64,000 nt of DNA. Origin: an uncultured Altererythrobacter sp. (GTDB taxonomy: Bacteria > Pseudomonadota > Alphaproteobacteria > Sphingomonadales > Sphingomonadaceae). Positions 19,991-29,096 of this stretch are shown piece after piece. The position numbers were made by a program, and so were the translations under genes. How positions within the stretch are numbered: position 1 is the stretch's first letter; every line of letters begins with the position of its first letter. The stretch lies in NCBI GenBank assembly GCA_947492235.1, contig CANLLZ010000001.1:992001-1056000 (forward strand), in the 5' to 3' direction. A model generated the notes under the pieces. The model was not told the DNA's origin, made no database searches, and saw only the letters and a program-made list of their open reading frames with translations.

Positions 19991-20413
19991 CTAAAGTCCG
20001 AAGCTTTCCCGTATTTCGAGCAGGGCGAGAGCGGCTTTGGCAGCCTCGCCGCCCTTGTCCTTTTGTGCAGGATCGGCGCGGACCAGCGCCTGCTCTTCGT
20101 TCTCGACCGTCAGGATCCCGTTGCCGATGGCGATGCCGTCCATCGTCAGCGCCATGATTGCGCGGGCGCTTTCTCCGGCGACAATCTCGAAATGATAGGT
20201 CTCGCCGCGAATGACCACGCCGATGGCAACAAAGCCGTCATAGCCGCCAGCCTCCACCGCGAGAGCAATCGCGCCGGGGATTTCGAGCGCTCCGGGCACA
20301 GTCAGAAGGCTGACGTCATGGCCTCGTGCCTCCAGTTCTGACCGCGCTCCGGCAATCAGCATATCATTGAACTGCTCGTAAAAGCGGGCTTCAACTATAA
20401 GAATTCTTGACAT
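19991..20413 (-). CDS. ribH: 6,7-dimethyl-8-ribityllumazine synthase
   Basis: A 140-residue enzyme that condenses 3,4-dihydroxy-2-butanone 4-phosphate with 5-amino-6-ribitylaminouracil, the penultimate step of riboflavin synthesis. Signatures: [31 protein letters not shown], the phosphate- and substrate-binding [14 protein letters not shown], and [12 protein letters not shown]. It starts 3 bp after the ribB stop on the same strand, so its substrate is supplied by its operon partner. The other riboflavin genes (ribD, ribE, a functional ribA) are not in this window. Confidence 0.97.
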   Translation of the reverse strand: MSRILIVEARFYEQFNDMLIAGARSELEARGHDVSLLTVPGALEIPGAIALAVEAGGYDGFVAIGVVIRGETYHFEIVAGESARAIMALTMDGIAIGNGILTVENEEQALVRADPAQKDKGGEAAKAALALLEIRESFGL

Positions 20414-20416
20414 AAT

Positions 20417-21664
20417 TTATTCCGGTATCGGCATGTGGTCGACAATGTCGAGGCCATAGCCTTCGATGGCGACAACGTTGGGCTGCGAATTGCTGAGCAG
20501 GATCATGTCATGCACGTCAAGGTCCGCAAGGATCTGCGAACCGATCCCGACATTACGGACCTCGTCTTCCTCCGTATAGCCGCCCGAGGCCCGGCGACCG
20601 GTGATGATCACAATCACGCCCGATCCATGCTCGCCCACAGCCCGCATGGCCCGCTGAAGCGTGCGCTTGCGCGGGCCGGGCTGGCCCAGAACATCGTCGA
20701 AGATGGAAATCGGATGGACCCGGGTGAGGGTGGGTTGATCGGGCAGAACGTGGCCCTTTTGCAGGACGTAATGCTCCCTGCCGTCCACCGTGTTGCGGTA
20801 GGTCAGCATACGCCACTGGCCGCCATAATCGGAATCGAATGCACTGTCGTCCACCCGCTCCACCAGATGGTCATGACGCATCCGATATTCGATCAAGTCC
20901 CTGATTGTGCCTATTTTTAGCCCGTGCTTGCGGGCGAAGGCGACCAGATCATCGAGCCGGGCCATCGTGCCGTCATCATTCATGATCTCGCATATCACGC
21001 CCGACGGATTGAGGCCGGCAAGGCGCGAGATATCGACGGCCGCTTCTGTATGCCCCGCACGCACCAGCACTCCGCCATCGCGGGCGGAGAGCGGGAAGAC
21101 ATGCCCCGGCATCACGATATCACCGGGGCCTTTGGTAGCATCAATCGCCACAGCAACGGTTCGCGCGCGGTCAGCAGCAGAAATGCCGGTGGTCACGCCT
21201 TCTTTCGCCTCGATGGAGATCGTGAAGGCTGTCTGCATGCTCTCGGTATTGTTCTGAGTCATCGGCTGCAGGCCGAGATCGCTGACCCGTTTCTTGGACA
21301 GCGCCAGACAAATCAGGCCGCGGCCATGGGTGGCCATAAAGTTGATCGCATCGGGCGTGGCCATCTGGCCGGGAATGATGAGGTCGCCCTCATTCTCGCG
21401 GTCCTCGTCATCCACGAGGATATACATACGCCCGTTGCGCGCTTCGTTGATGATCTCCTCCGCGCCGACCAGCACGGGGGTGGTGTCATTGGCATCGAGG
21501 AAGCTTTGGAGCTTGCCCAGCGTCTCGGTGGTCGGGTTCCAGTCCGGCTCGGTGGCATCACGCAAGGTGTTGGCGTGCAGTCCTGCTGCGCGGGCCAGAC
21601 CAGCCTTGGTGAGTTCCCCGGAATTGACGAGATCGCGAACGCGTGTGATTGTCGATGTGCTCAT
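20417..21664 (-). CDS. ribB: 3,4-dihydroxy-2-butanone-4-phosphate synthase with HTH-like N-terminus and degenerate RibA domain
   Basis: Forms 3,4-dihydroxy-2-butanone 4-phosphate from ribulose 5-phosphate. The 415-residue protein has three parts. Residues 1-55 look like a small helix-turn-helix ([20 protein letters not shown], then [13 protein letters not shown]). Residues 60-265 are a complete RibB domain with the acidic loop [30 protein letters not shown] and [22 protein letters not shown]. The rest resembles GTP cyclohydrolase II but lacks the zinc Cys triad, so that half is probably inactive (RibBX type). The start at 21664 is preferred over an ATG six codons upstream. There is no room for an FMN riboswitch: the upstream gene ends 41 bp away. 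Confidence 0.93.
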   Translation of the reverse strand: MSTSTITRVRDLVNSGELTKAGLARAAGLHANTLRDATEPDWNPTTETLGKLQSFLDANDTTPVLVGAEEIINEARNGRMYILVDDEDRENEGDLIIPGQMATPDAINFMATHGRGLICLALSKKRVSDLGLQPMTQNNTESMQTAFTISIEAKEGVTTGISAADRARTVAVAIDATKGPGDIVMPGHVFPLSARDGGVLVRAGHTEAAVDISRLAGLNPSGVICEIMNDDGTMARLDDLVAFARKHGLKIGTIRDLIEYRMRHDHLVERVDDSAFDSDYGGQWRMLTYRNTVDGREHYVLQKGHVLPDQPTLTRVHPISIFDDVLGQPGPRKRTLQRAMRAVGEHGSGVIVIITGRRASGGYTEEDEVRNVGIGSQILADLDVHDMILLSNSQPNVVAIEGYGLDIVDHMPIPE

Positions 21665-21705
21665 GACACATCGGTAGCACATTTCAATGTGATTGCAAAT
21701 GTGAC

Positions 21706-22836
21706 CTAGACCGGTGCTTCGCGCGAGAGGTTGTGCAAAGGGTCCAGCCCTGGCGGCCTGAACGCCGAACCAGCACCGGTCCGCGCATCCGAAATGAACC
21801 CGTTTTGCGCCGCGAAGATCGCGCTATTCTCACCATGCGGACGGTCGCTGACAACGCCGTTCGCCGGGCGCGCAGTCGCTTGCAACGACCAGCGCTGTGA
21901 ACGACCCTGAAGAACCAAGCCTACAGCAGTATCCGGGGTGGGCGCCCCTATCGCCGGGCCAGCGGTAGCCACGTCAAGATCGGCCTGAGCGGTCGAGGGT
22001 ACCGCGATATCCTGCTGTGATCCTTCCGCCGTCACGAGCTGCGGAACGGCCGCATTGCTCGGCTGCGGGGCAGTAGGCTCTGCGGTATCACGGTCAACCG
22101 CGAGCCCGGCGGTAAGCTCCACAGCCCGCTGCATCTTGCGGTCGAAATGGGCCAGAACATCGCTGAGCGAGCGCGCTTGCCCGCCCTGAGAATAGAATAC
22201 CGGTGCATTGGCACGCGCCGCGTCGGGGAAGAGCGCGGCTGCCGGAGCACCGGGGTCACGCCGCCATGCGGTCAGAAACCGCTTCGCCCCGCCTGAACCC
22301 AGGAAATGCGCCAGATAGAGCTCTGTATTATTGGCTTCACGGCCCAGCACGCTCTGCAATGCGCGGGCATTATCCTGTGCAAATCCCGCAGCCATCAACG
22401 AAGCGACCTTCGCGTCCTTGCGCATGTCGAGCAGCGCATCGCGCGATTTGCCTGCCGCTACCGTGTCAACGCCCAGGCGGCGACCGTGCCGCTCCATGCT
22501 GCTGAGCCATGTGGTGTCTATGAATTGAAAAAGGCCGGTCGCGCTGGAAGTTGTCGCTTGCGCCTTGGGATCGAGCCCCGATTCCAGATGCGCTTGTGCC
22601 AGCAGATAGCGGTAGGACACTCCGGTTTTCTCCGAGGCGTCCCAGATGGCTTTCGCGACGTGGCTCCGCGAAGTGGCCTCGGCCACCTTCGTCGCATGTT
22701 CGGAAGCCGAAGCGCTGGTCGCCAACGTAATACCGGTGGCGGCCATGGCCGGTGCGTTCTCGGCGTGCGCAGTGCCGGTGCCGCCCAGAAAGAGCGCACC
22801 GATGGCTATGCCAAGCTTGCCGAGCAGTCGGGCCAT
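21706..22836 (-). CDS. Exported lytic transglycosylase (SLT domain)
   Basis: A 376-residue periplasmic enzyme that cleaves the glycan chain of peptidoglycan. A signal peptide (residues 1-25, ending GTAHA) is followed by an SLT domain at about 60-210. Its catalytic Glu85 lies in AQAHLESGLDPKAQA and the second motif is ATGLFQFIDTTWL, then ELYLAHFLGSGGAKRFL. The C-terminal 160 residues are low complexity, Ala/Thr/Pro rich, with no recognised domain. It is upstream of ribB on the same strand with a 41 bp gap. The family differs from the flagellar and conjugative enzymes by this long tail. Confidence 0.93.
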   Translation of the reverse strand: MARLLGKLGIAIGALFLGGTGTAHAENAPAMAATGITLATSASASEHATKVAEATSRSHVAKAIWDASEKTGVSYRYLLAQAHLESGLDPKAQATTSSATGLFQFIDTTWLSSMERHGRRLGVDTVAAGKSRDALLDMRKDAKVASLMAAGFAQDNARALQSVLGREANNTELYLAHFLGSGGAKRFLTAWRRDPGAPAAALFPDAARANAPVFYSQGGQARSLSDVLAHFDRKMQRAVELTAGLAVDRDTAEPTAPQPSNAAVPQLVTAEGSQQDIAVPSTAQADLDVATAGPAIGAPTPDTAVGLVLQGRSQRWSLQATARPANGVVSDRPHGENSAIFAAQNGFISDARTGAGSAFRPPGLDPLHNLSREAPV

Positions 22837-23049
22837 GCCGGCGCGCTAGGGGCGGGAAGTTAACAGTGCGTTCATGGCAGCCGGTCGCGCGGGCGGATGT
22901 AAACCCGGCCTTAATGATAGAAGTTGAGCGCACTCAGCTTTACGTAACTTTATCCGTCATTTGGGGCGGAAAGCTCGGAATACTCTCCCGGTAGAAAACT
23001 TGCGTAATTTTCCCGATTAGCGCTAACAAGGCTGGGGAGACTGGCCGTG

Positions 23050-23982
23050 ATGCGGATTATGAAATTGGGACTGGGTTTAGCAGTGGCGATGGCCGTCACC
23101 GCCTGTGCAGGCGCGGGCTATGACGCACCGCCGCCGCCACCCCCACCACCCCCACCACCTCCAGCACCACCACCTCCTCCTCCGCCGCCCCCACCGGGCA
23201 TCGAGCAAATTGCCCGCCCGGCTCCGATAATCCCCTCGGGCGAGAGCGAGCGGTTTCGGTCGTCAGCGGGCAACGGATCGGATGTGCCGAGCGGCTACAG
23301 GATCGGTCGTTCCTATCTGTATGGCGAGGATGTCTACGGACCCGCCTCGGTGGGCCTGCCGCTGGGGTTAATCTTGCTGGATCGCCGGGAGTTCGAGCGC
23401 AATACGGCGCTGTGCAACGCGTTTGTCGGCGATGTGGAAAGCACCGAAAGCATAGCTCGGCGCGATCCCGATGCGCAGATTGTCGCGACATACTGGCTGC
23501 TGGAGGAAGAACCCTCGGATCGGAGCTTGCTGACCGATTGCGAGTGGCTCCTTTCCAATTACAATTACCGGCGGGCCGAGAGAATTCGTGGGGCGTACGG
23601 GCGGGCGGGGACCGAAGGCCCTGTCTTCCTGGCCCTCAAGCTGAACCAGTCCGCACCGGCGGAGGCCATGCTGCTGGATATGTCCGGCAAATCGGGACGG
23701 CGGATCGCCGCAGTGACGGTGGACTGGCTCCGTGCCGTCTATCGCCAGCCGGTGACCAGAAGCAGAAGCGCCTCACGGGAAACCGGCGAGAGTTTCACCA
23801 ATTGGGCGAACAATGCTTTGACCAATGTGCGGGGCCGCCAATCCGTGGCCGAAGCGGGGAATGCACTCGTCGGGGTGACCCCGTACCGCGATCCGCACCA
23901 CAAGGGCGCGCGCGGAACGCTGGTCACATCGGCCTACGTCAACGGCACGGTATCTTTGACCCAAAGCAGTTTCAGCCGCTGA
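23050..23982 (+). CDS. Polyproline lipoprotein of unknown function
   Basis: A 310-residue predicted lipoprotein. The signal has a lipobox AVTAC (Cys near residue 20), so the mature protein is probably membrane-anchored. Directly after it comes an almost uninterrupted run of more than 20 prolines, broken by one Ala. It is encoded at about 23129-23203 by mostly CCG, CCA and CCT codons. The rest has no recognised domain; it contains Cys in NTALCNAFVGD and LTDCEWLLSNYNY, and a segment RETGESFTNWANNALTNV near the end. GTG at 23047 and ATG at 23059 are alternative starts. Translation of the Pro run would be expected to need EF-P. Confidence 0.85.
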   Translation: MRIMKLGLGLAVAMAVTACAGAGYDAPPPPPPPPPPPPAPPPPPPPPPPGIEQIARPAPIIPSGESERFRSSAGNGSDVPSGYRIGRSYLYGEDVYGPASVGLPLGLILLDRREFERNTALCNAFVGDVESTESIARRDPDAQIVATYWLLEEEPSDRSLLTDCEWLLSNYNYRRAERIRGAYGRAGTEGPVFLALKLNQSAPAEAMLLDMSGKSGRRIAAVTVDWLRAVYRQPVTRSRSASRETGESFTNWANNALTNVRGRQSVAEAGNALVGVTPYRDPHHKGARGTLVTSAYVNGTVSLTQSSFSR

Positions 23983-24007
23983 GTGGAGATTGACCGCCGG
24001 GGAGGGA

Positions 24008-24083
<76 letters not shown>

Positions 24084-24199
24084 ATATCGCCATTCGCTGA
24101 TGCGCGTCTTTTTGCGCGGAGCGTTGCGAAGGCGCGCATTTAGCGATTGTCTGCGCTGTGGCAAGGGGCTGCCGCCAGTTTCTTTTGCGGGTGCTGCCT

Positions 24200-24487
24200 T
24201 CAAGCTACCCGGATGATCGCCGACAGAGGATCGAATTGACCGCCATCCAGTGTGATTTTCTCCTGTTTTCGCAGTTCCTCCACGGCGCGTAAAATGTCGC
24301 GTTGCAGCAGGCCGGTAGCGCCGTGCAGGTCCCTGATCTGGTAGACGCGGCCATCCGGTGTTGGCGTTTCGATCAGGCGCAATATGGCCGTGCAGGTTGC
24401 CGCTTGGGTTGCATCCACGGCGCTGGTTTCGGGTTCGCCCGGCAATACGCCGCGGCGACGCCATAACGGGCGAAGCATCGATAACAT
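24200..24487 (-). CDS. Small winged-helix-like protein divergent from the luxR gene
   Basis: A 95-residue protein not assigned to a named family. The N-terminus is basic (LRPLWRRRG). The remainder has the helix pattern of a winged-helix domain: CTAILRLIET as helix 1, RDLHGATGLLQRDILRAVEEL as a turn and recognition helix, then KITLDGGQFDPLSAIIRVA as a wing. An additional start is possible three codons in (24478). It is divergent from the LuxR-type regulator, with about 135 bp between starts that contains an inverted repeat. DNA binding is an inference from the pattern only. Confidence 0.68.
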   Translation of the reverse strand: MLSMLRPLWRRRGVLPGEPETSAVDATQAATCTAILRLIETPTPDGRVYQIRDLHGATGLLQRDILRAVEELRKQEKITLDGGQFDPLSAIIRVA

Positions 24488-24501
24488 TTTTGTCTCCGGG
24501 G

Positions 24502-24549
24502 TCGATTCGCAGGGGTTCGCACGTGCCTGACGGCGTGCGGCGGAATCGA
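24502..24549. promoter_or_regulatory. Inverted repeat in the divergent region before the LuxR gene
   Basis: TCGATTC at 24502-24508 and GAATCGA at 24543-24549 form a 7-base inverted repeat with a 34-base spacer. It lies between the starts of the winged-helix-like gene and the LuxR gene. It could be an operator for either regulator. It does not match the usual lux-box consensus, and a chance match is possible. Confidence 0.3.
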
Positions 24550-24622
24550 TTACACCGGGGATTTAGGCCCGCGTTAACGTTCACAAAAGTCACCCGATGC
24601 GGGGACAGCGAAAATATGTGCT

Positions 24623-25345
24623 ATGCAGCCCGCTATGGATCAGGCCATTTTGCATATCGCACAGCTATCGAGCATCGATGCGGTGCTGATGCATGTGCAG
24701 GCGACCGGACACCGGTTTGGAGTGCTGCGCCAGAGCTATCACTTCACGCCTCTGTTCCACTCACCGGTCTCTGCCGACACGATCATCTACGCCGATGGCT
24801 ATTCTCCGGACTGGCAGGCGCTGTATCACAACAAGGATTTCCGCCTGCATGATCCGATACCCGGGCGAACGCTTGCGAAGGGGACAATGCTGAGCTGGGC
24901 CGACGCGATTGCGATGGGTGCCGAAACGCCGGAGCAGCAGGAATATTTCGATGCGATGGAGCGCCATGGGCTGAAATACGGAACCGGATTGCCGCTGTTC
25001 GGCCCCAGCAACCGTACCGCCTACGCGTCCTTCGATTTCGGGCGGCCCATGACCAGCGAAGACGAGCTCACCGCAATCAAAATTCGCGCGGTCGCCCAGA
25101 CGGCGCATTTGCGGATTTGCGAGATCTTCGACCGTGACCTGAATTTCCCGCCCCTCTCGGAGCGGGAGCAGGAGGTGATGAAATGGATCGCGCGGGGCAA
25201 GTCTAACACCGATATCGGCACGATTATCGGCATCTCGCCGGAGACCGTGCGGACGTATACAAAACGGATTTACGAGAAGCTGGAAGCGAGCGACCGTGTG
25301 GGCGCCACGATCAAGGCGCTCAAACTCGGCATCGTGACGTTCTGA
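24623..25345 (+). CDS. LuxR-type regulator with autoinducer-binding domain (solo)
   Basis: A 240-residue transcription factor. The N-terminal domain has the residues that contact acyl-homoserine lactones in TraR/LuxR, in their usual order: W64 and Y68 in DWQALYHNKDF, D77-P78 in LHDPIPG, and W92 in LSWADA. The C-terminal GerE-type helix-turn-helix is complete: LSEREQEVMKWIARGKSNTDIG, ISPETVRTYTKRIYEKL. No luxI-type synthase is in the window, so it is an orphan here. It could respond to a signal made elsewhere in the genome or by other species. Starts at 24623 (MQPAM) or 24635 (MDQAI) are possible. Confidence 0.92.
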   Translation: MQPAMDQAILHIAQLSSIDAVLMHVQATGHRFGVLRQSYHFTPLFHSPVSADTIIYADGYSPDWQALYHNKDFRLHDPIPGRTLAKGTMLSWADAIAMGAETPEQQEYFDAMERHGLKYGTGLPLFGPSNRTAYASFDFGRPMTSEDELTAIKIRAVAQTAHLRICEIFDRDLNFPPLSEREQEVMKWIARGKSNTDIGTIIGISPETVRTYTKRIYEKLEASDRVGATIKALKLGIVTF

Positions 25346-25366
25346 TTTCTCCGAGCCGAGTCTAGC

Positions 25367-26485
25367 TTAGCCGCTCAGGCCACTGCGCCGCTTTTGGCGG
25401 CTCCACCGGTGCACCATCAGCAGGCTGCCGATGCAGATCATATTGGTCATCATGGATGATCCGCCATGGCTCATGAAGGGCAGGGGGATCCCCACCACGG
25501 GCGCAAGGCCCATCACCATCAGCAGATTGATCGCCACGTAAAAGAAGATCGTCGCGGTCATTCCGGCGGCCAGCAACTGGTCGAACCGGTCCTCTGCATT
25601 GCGGGCGACTTTCAGGCCCCAGCCGAGGATCATGCCAAACGCGCCGAGCACGAAGATACCGCCCATCAGGCCCCATTCTTCCGCCATGGTCGCGAAGACG
25701 AAATCGGTCTGCGGTTCGGGCAAATAATTGAGGTGGCTTTGCGATCCCTCGTTGAAGCCCTTGCCGGTCAGGCCGCCTGACCCGATGGCAATTTTCGACT
25801 GTGTGATGTGGTAGCCGGTGCCCAGGGGGTCGCTCTCCGGATCGAGGAAGGTATTGACCCGCTTCTGCTGATAGGGCTGGAGCGCGAAGAAATAGGCCAG
25901 CGGCACAGCGGCGGCTGCGGCTATCCCGCCGCCGATGAACCATTTCATCGGCAAACCGGCGAGAAACATGACGGTGCCTGCGCCAAACGCGATGGCCAGC
26001 GACGTGCCGAGATCAGGCTGCATCAGCACCAGCGCCATCGGCACGGCGACCAGCCCCGCAGCGGGCAGCAAAGCGCGCCACCCATCGATCATTCCGGTGG
26101 GGAGCGAGGCGTAAAAATGCGCAAGGACCAGCACGATGGCCGGTTTCATCACTTCGGAAGGTTGCAAGCGCATAAAGCCCAGCTCCAGCCAGCGCTGTGA
26201 CCCACCGCCCAGCGTGCCCATCACTTCCACTGCCAGCAGCAGGATCAGGATGAGGACGTAAACCGGGTAAGCGGCGAAACGCGCCAGCTCGCGCGGGAAC
26301 AGCGCGAGGATGGATGCCATCACCAGAAAGACGGCAAAGCGGATCCAGTGTGACAGCGCATAGGGCTGGAGGCTTCCTCCAGCAGCGGAGAACAGCACGA
26401 ACCCGCCGAAGCTGGTGAGCAGGATCAGCGGGATCAACATGCCCCATGGCTGCCGGGCAATCGGGGCGGGGATGATGGAGCTCAT
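25367..26485 (-). CDS. rodA: Rod-shape peptidoglycan glycosyltransferase RodA
   Basis: A SEDS-family polytopic membrane protein of 372 residues that polymerises glycan chains in the elongasome together with PBP2. About ten hydrophobic helices are visible. SEDS hallmarks include GSQRWLELGFMRLQPSE, LMQPDLGTSLAIAFGAG, the long periplasmic loop with DPLGTGYHITQSKIAIGSGGL, GFNEGSQSHLNYLPEPQTDFVFA and the closing LPFMSHGGSSMMTN. The gene overlaps the end of mrdA (ATGA) and is the last gene of the mre operon. It is convergent with the luxR-type gene, 21 bp away. Confidence 0.97.
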   Translation of the reverse strand: MSSIIPAPIARQPWGMLIPLILLTSFGGFVLFSAAGGSLQPYALSHWIRFAVFLVMASILALFPRELARFAAYPVYVLILILLLAVEVMGTLGGGSQRWLELGFMRLQPSEVMKPAIVLVLAHFYASLPTGMIDGWRALLPAAGLVAVPMALVLMQPDLGTSLAIAFGAGTVMFLAGLPMKWFIGGGIAAAAAVPLAYFFALQPYQQKRVNTFLDPESDPLGTGYHITQSKIAIGSGGLTGKGFNEGSQSHLNYLPEPQTDFVFATMAEEWGLMGGIFVLGAFGMILGWGLKVARNAEDRFDQLLAAGMTATIFFYVAINLLMVMGLAPVVGIPLPFMSHGGSSMMTNMICIGSLLMVHRWSRQKRRSGLSG

Positions 26486-28542
26486 TGACCGCCCCCCTGT
26501 CCAGCCGAGGGCAGTTCGGTGCTTTGCGTTTCGCGTGCCGGGCGCGAGGCGCGGCTTTCGCTCGCTATCGCCTCTTGCTGGGCTGCGGCTGCACGCGCTT
26601 CTGCATCGACCCTTGCGGTGATGTCTTCATTGCGCTCGGGAATGGGTTGGACGGACTCGCCCGCCGCCTCGGCATAGGCCGCGTATCGCCGCTCTAGCCG
26701 CTGCTGAGCGGTGCCGCCCCACTGCTGCTCGTATCGCCGCAGCGCGTCCATACCCTTCGCCGGGTCGAACAGGAACGTCATTACGTCGCGGGCAATCGGA
26801 TAGGCTGCGCCTGATCCGCCACCATGCTCGATCACCACCGCGCCGGCATATTTGGGTTTGTCGAGCGGGGCGAAGAACACGAACAGGCCGTGGTCGCGGT
26901 ACTTCCACGGGCCGGAGCGACCGTCGCTGACGCTCAGGCTGACGACCTGCGCGGTGCCGGTTTTGCCCGCCATCTTCACACCATCGATGGGCAGGCGCGC
27001 GCGGCCGGCGGTGCCGGGGCCATTGACCACGTCGCTCATCGCCTGGCGGACGTAGTCCATATCCTCCTTGGAAAAGCCTTCGCTTTTGAAGGTCGGCTTC
27101 TTGTCGGACAGCAGCATGCGCGGCATGACGATATTGCCAGTCGCAAGCCGGGCGGACATCACCGCGAGCTGCAGCGGGCTGGACAGATAATATCCCTGTC
27201 CGATCGAGGCGTTCACCGTATCGAACGGCTCCCACGGGCGCTCGTATTTCTTCAGCTTCCACGCAGGGTCGGGCACTGTGCCGTAAAACTGGCTGGCGAC
27301 CGGGAGATCGTATTCCTCGCCCAGGCCGAAGTCGCGGGCCATCTCGGCCACCTTGTCGAACCCGATCTGCTGGGCGAAGTGGTAGTAATAGCTGTCGCAG
27401 CTCTGGTAGATGCTCTTGGCCATGTCGACCGTGCCGTGATTGCTCCAGCAATTGAAGAACCGGCTGCCGATACGGCGTCCGCCTGCGCAGGCTATGGTCT
27501 CTTTCGGATCGACTCCGGCTTTCAGAAACGCCAGCGAGTGCGTTGGCTTGACGGTAGAGCCGGGCGGGTAGAGCCCTTTCAGCACCTTGTTGCGCAGCGG
27601 CACGCGGTCGTTCTCGCGCAGCATGGCGTATTCCAGGCTGCCGATCCCGGCGGAAAAGCTGTTGGGATCGAAGCTGGGCATGGAGGACATGCACAGCAGG
27701 TCTCCGGTGTCGCAATCCATCACCACGACAGAGCCGCTTTCGAGCCCGATCCGGCGCGCGGCATAATCCTGCAGCGGACCGTCGATGGTGGTGCGCAGCG
27801 GTTGGCCTTGCACGTCGGGCCGCGTCTCCAGATCGCGCACGATCCGTCCCGACGCGGTAACCTCCACCCGCCGCGCGCCCGGCTCGCCGCGAATGACCTG
27901 CTCGAACTGTTTCTCCAGCCCGTCCTTGCCGATCTTGTAGCCGGGCGTAACCAGCAGCGGATTGCGCTCCAGCTCGTATTCCTCGGCATTGGCGATGCCG
28001 ACATAGCCGATCAGATGGCCGACACTGGGGCCTGTAGGGTAATAACGCGAGAAACCGCGCTGCGGGATGACACCGGGCAGCTCGGGCAGGCGCAGGCTGA
28101 CGGCTGCGAACTGGTCGAACTCCAGCCCGCTGGCGACTTCGATGGGTTGATAGCTGGTGCCCTTGGCAATCTCGTCCAGCAGATCGATCTTCCGGGTCTC
28201 GTCCAGGTCCAGCAATTCGCCCAGAACTTCGACCTGCTTTTCCGGATCGGTCAGCCGTTCGGGGATCAGATCGACGCGGAAATCGGCGCGGTTGGCGGCG
28301 AGGGGCGCACCGTTGCGGTCGAGGATCCAGCCACGGCGCGGCGGGATCAGGGTGAGATTGACGCGGTTGCTCTCGCTCTCCGTCTCGTATTTCTCGTTCT
28401 CGGCAATCGCGATGTAGCCCATCCGCACCGCAAGCAGAGTGCCGATCCCGGCACCAAACGCGCCCAGCACGAAGCTGCGCCGGTCAAAGCTGTTCTTCAG
28501 GGTCGAGGCGGTAATGATCTGACGCGATTTTCTGCCCAGCAT
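26482..28542 (-). CDS. mrdA: Penicillin-binding protein 2 (elongasome transpeptidase)
   Basis: A 686-residue class B PBP that cross-links new peptidoglycan with RodA during elongation. The start MLGRKSRQIITASTLKNSF at 28542 overlaps the mreD stop by one base (TAATG). A single N-terminal membrane anchor covers about residues 22-42. It is followed by the pedestal domain and a transpeptidase domain with the active-site SxxK (PGSTVKPTHSL), SxN-type motif SCD in YQSCDSYYYHF, and KTG in KMAGKTGTAQVV. The C-terminal 80 residues are a charged, Gln/Ala-rich tail beyond the catalytic domain. Overlaps on both sides indicate coupled expression. Confidence 0.97.
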   Translation of the reverse strand: MLGRKSRQIITASTLKNSFDRRSFVLGAFGAGIGTLLAVRMGYIAIAENEKYETESESNRVNLTLIPPRRGWILDRNGAPLAANRADFRVDLIPERLTDPEKQVEVLGELLDLDETRKIDLLDEIAKGTSYQPIEVASGLEFDQFAAVSLRLPELPGVIPQRGFSRYYPTGPSVGHLIGYVGIANAEEYELERNPLLVTPGYKIGKDGLEKQFEQVIRGEPGARRVEVTASGRIVRDLETRPDVQGQPLRTTIDGPLQDYAARRIGLESGSVVVMDCDTGDLLCMSSMPSFDPNSFSAGIGSLEYAMLRENDRVPLRNKVLKGLYPPGSTVKPTHSLAFLKAGVDPKETIACAGGRRIGSRFFNCWSNHGTVDMAKSIYQSCDSYYYHFAQQIGFDKVAEMARDFGLGEEYDLPVASQFYGTVPDPAWKLKKYERPWEPFDTVNASIGQGYYLSSPLQLAVMSARLATGNIVMPRMLLSDKKPTFKSEGFSKEDMDYVRQAMSDVVNGPGTAGRARLPIDGVKMAGKTGTAQVVSLSVSDGRSGPWKYRDHGLFVFFAPLDKPKYAGAVVIEHGGGSGAAYPIARDVMTFLFDPAKGMDALRRYEQQWGGTAQQRLERRYAAYAEAAGESVQPIPERNEDITARVDAEARAAAAQQEAIASESRASRPARETQSTELPSAGQGGGQ

Positions 28543-29096
28543 TAGCCCAGCACCCTCACACGCAGCAGGCGCAGCCGGTCCAGACCGCCGATGATGCGCG
28601 CAATGACCGGGAAAGCGAGGATCGAAAGCAAAGCTTGTGGTCCGATTGAGGCGAGGGCGATCAGGCCAATATCGGCCCCTGAGAACAGCGCGGCTCCGAC
28701 AAGATAGGCGATGATGGCGAAAGCCGCCGCCATCCAGTCCTGCCAGAAACTGCGCCACGGGAACCGCGTATCAAAAAACTCGATGCCCAGCATGATAAGC
28801 GAGAACAGCAATATACCGCTGCCGAATGGCTGACCGCTGAATAGATCGTCGAACAGCCCGATGGGGAAGCCCGCCCAGACAGGTAGCAATCCGGGACGGA
28901 CCAGTCGCCAGCCAAGGAGGAACAACAGCCCAAGCGGCGGTACCAGAGGAATGGCGCTGATGATCGGCAGGAACGGCAGGAGACAGCCGAGCAGGATGGT
29001 TCCCCACGGCACGAGGTGGATGAGAATGGGGGAATGATCCCGATTGATCCGGCTGCCATAGGCATCGCTGCGTGATTTGGGATTAAGCTGTTCCAT
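28542..29096 (-). CDS. mreD: Rod shape-determining protein MreD
   Basis: A 184-residue inner-membrane protein of the elongasome with about five hydrophobic helices. The sequence is only moderately conserved between bacteria. The call rests on size, topology, the segment VWAGFPIGLFDDLFSGQPFGSGILL (a recognisable MreD feature around GLxxDLxSGxPxG), and position between mreC and mrdA. It overlaps mreC by one base (TGATG) and mrdA by one base. Confidence 0.93.
   Translation of the reverse strand: MEQLNPKSRSDAYGSRINRDHSPILIHLVPWGTILLGCLLPFLPIISAIPLVPPLGLLFLLGWRLVRPGLLPVWAGFPIGLFDDLFSGQPFGSGILLFSLIMLGIEFFDTRFPWRSFWQDWMAAAFAIIAYLVGAALFSGADIGLIALASIGPQALLSILAFPVIARIIGGLDRLRLLRVRVLG

Noticed and set aside
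21665-21705. FMN riboswitch upstream of ribB
   Set aside because: Only 41 bases separate ribB from the upstream gene and none of the RFN-element boxes are visible.
26824-28545. A 573-codon plus-strand open frame opposite mrdA
   Set aside because: Antisense to an intact PBP2 gene with all transpeptidase motifs; compositional shadow.
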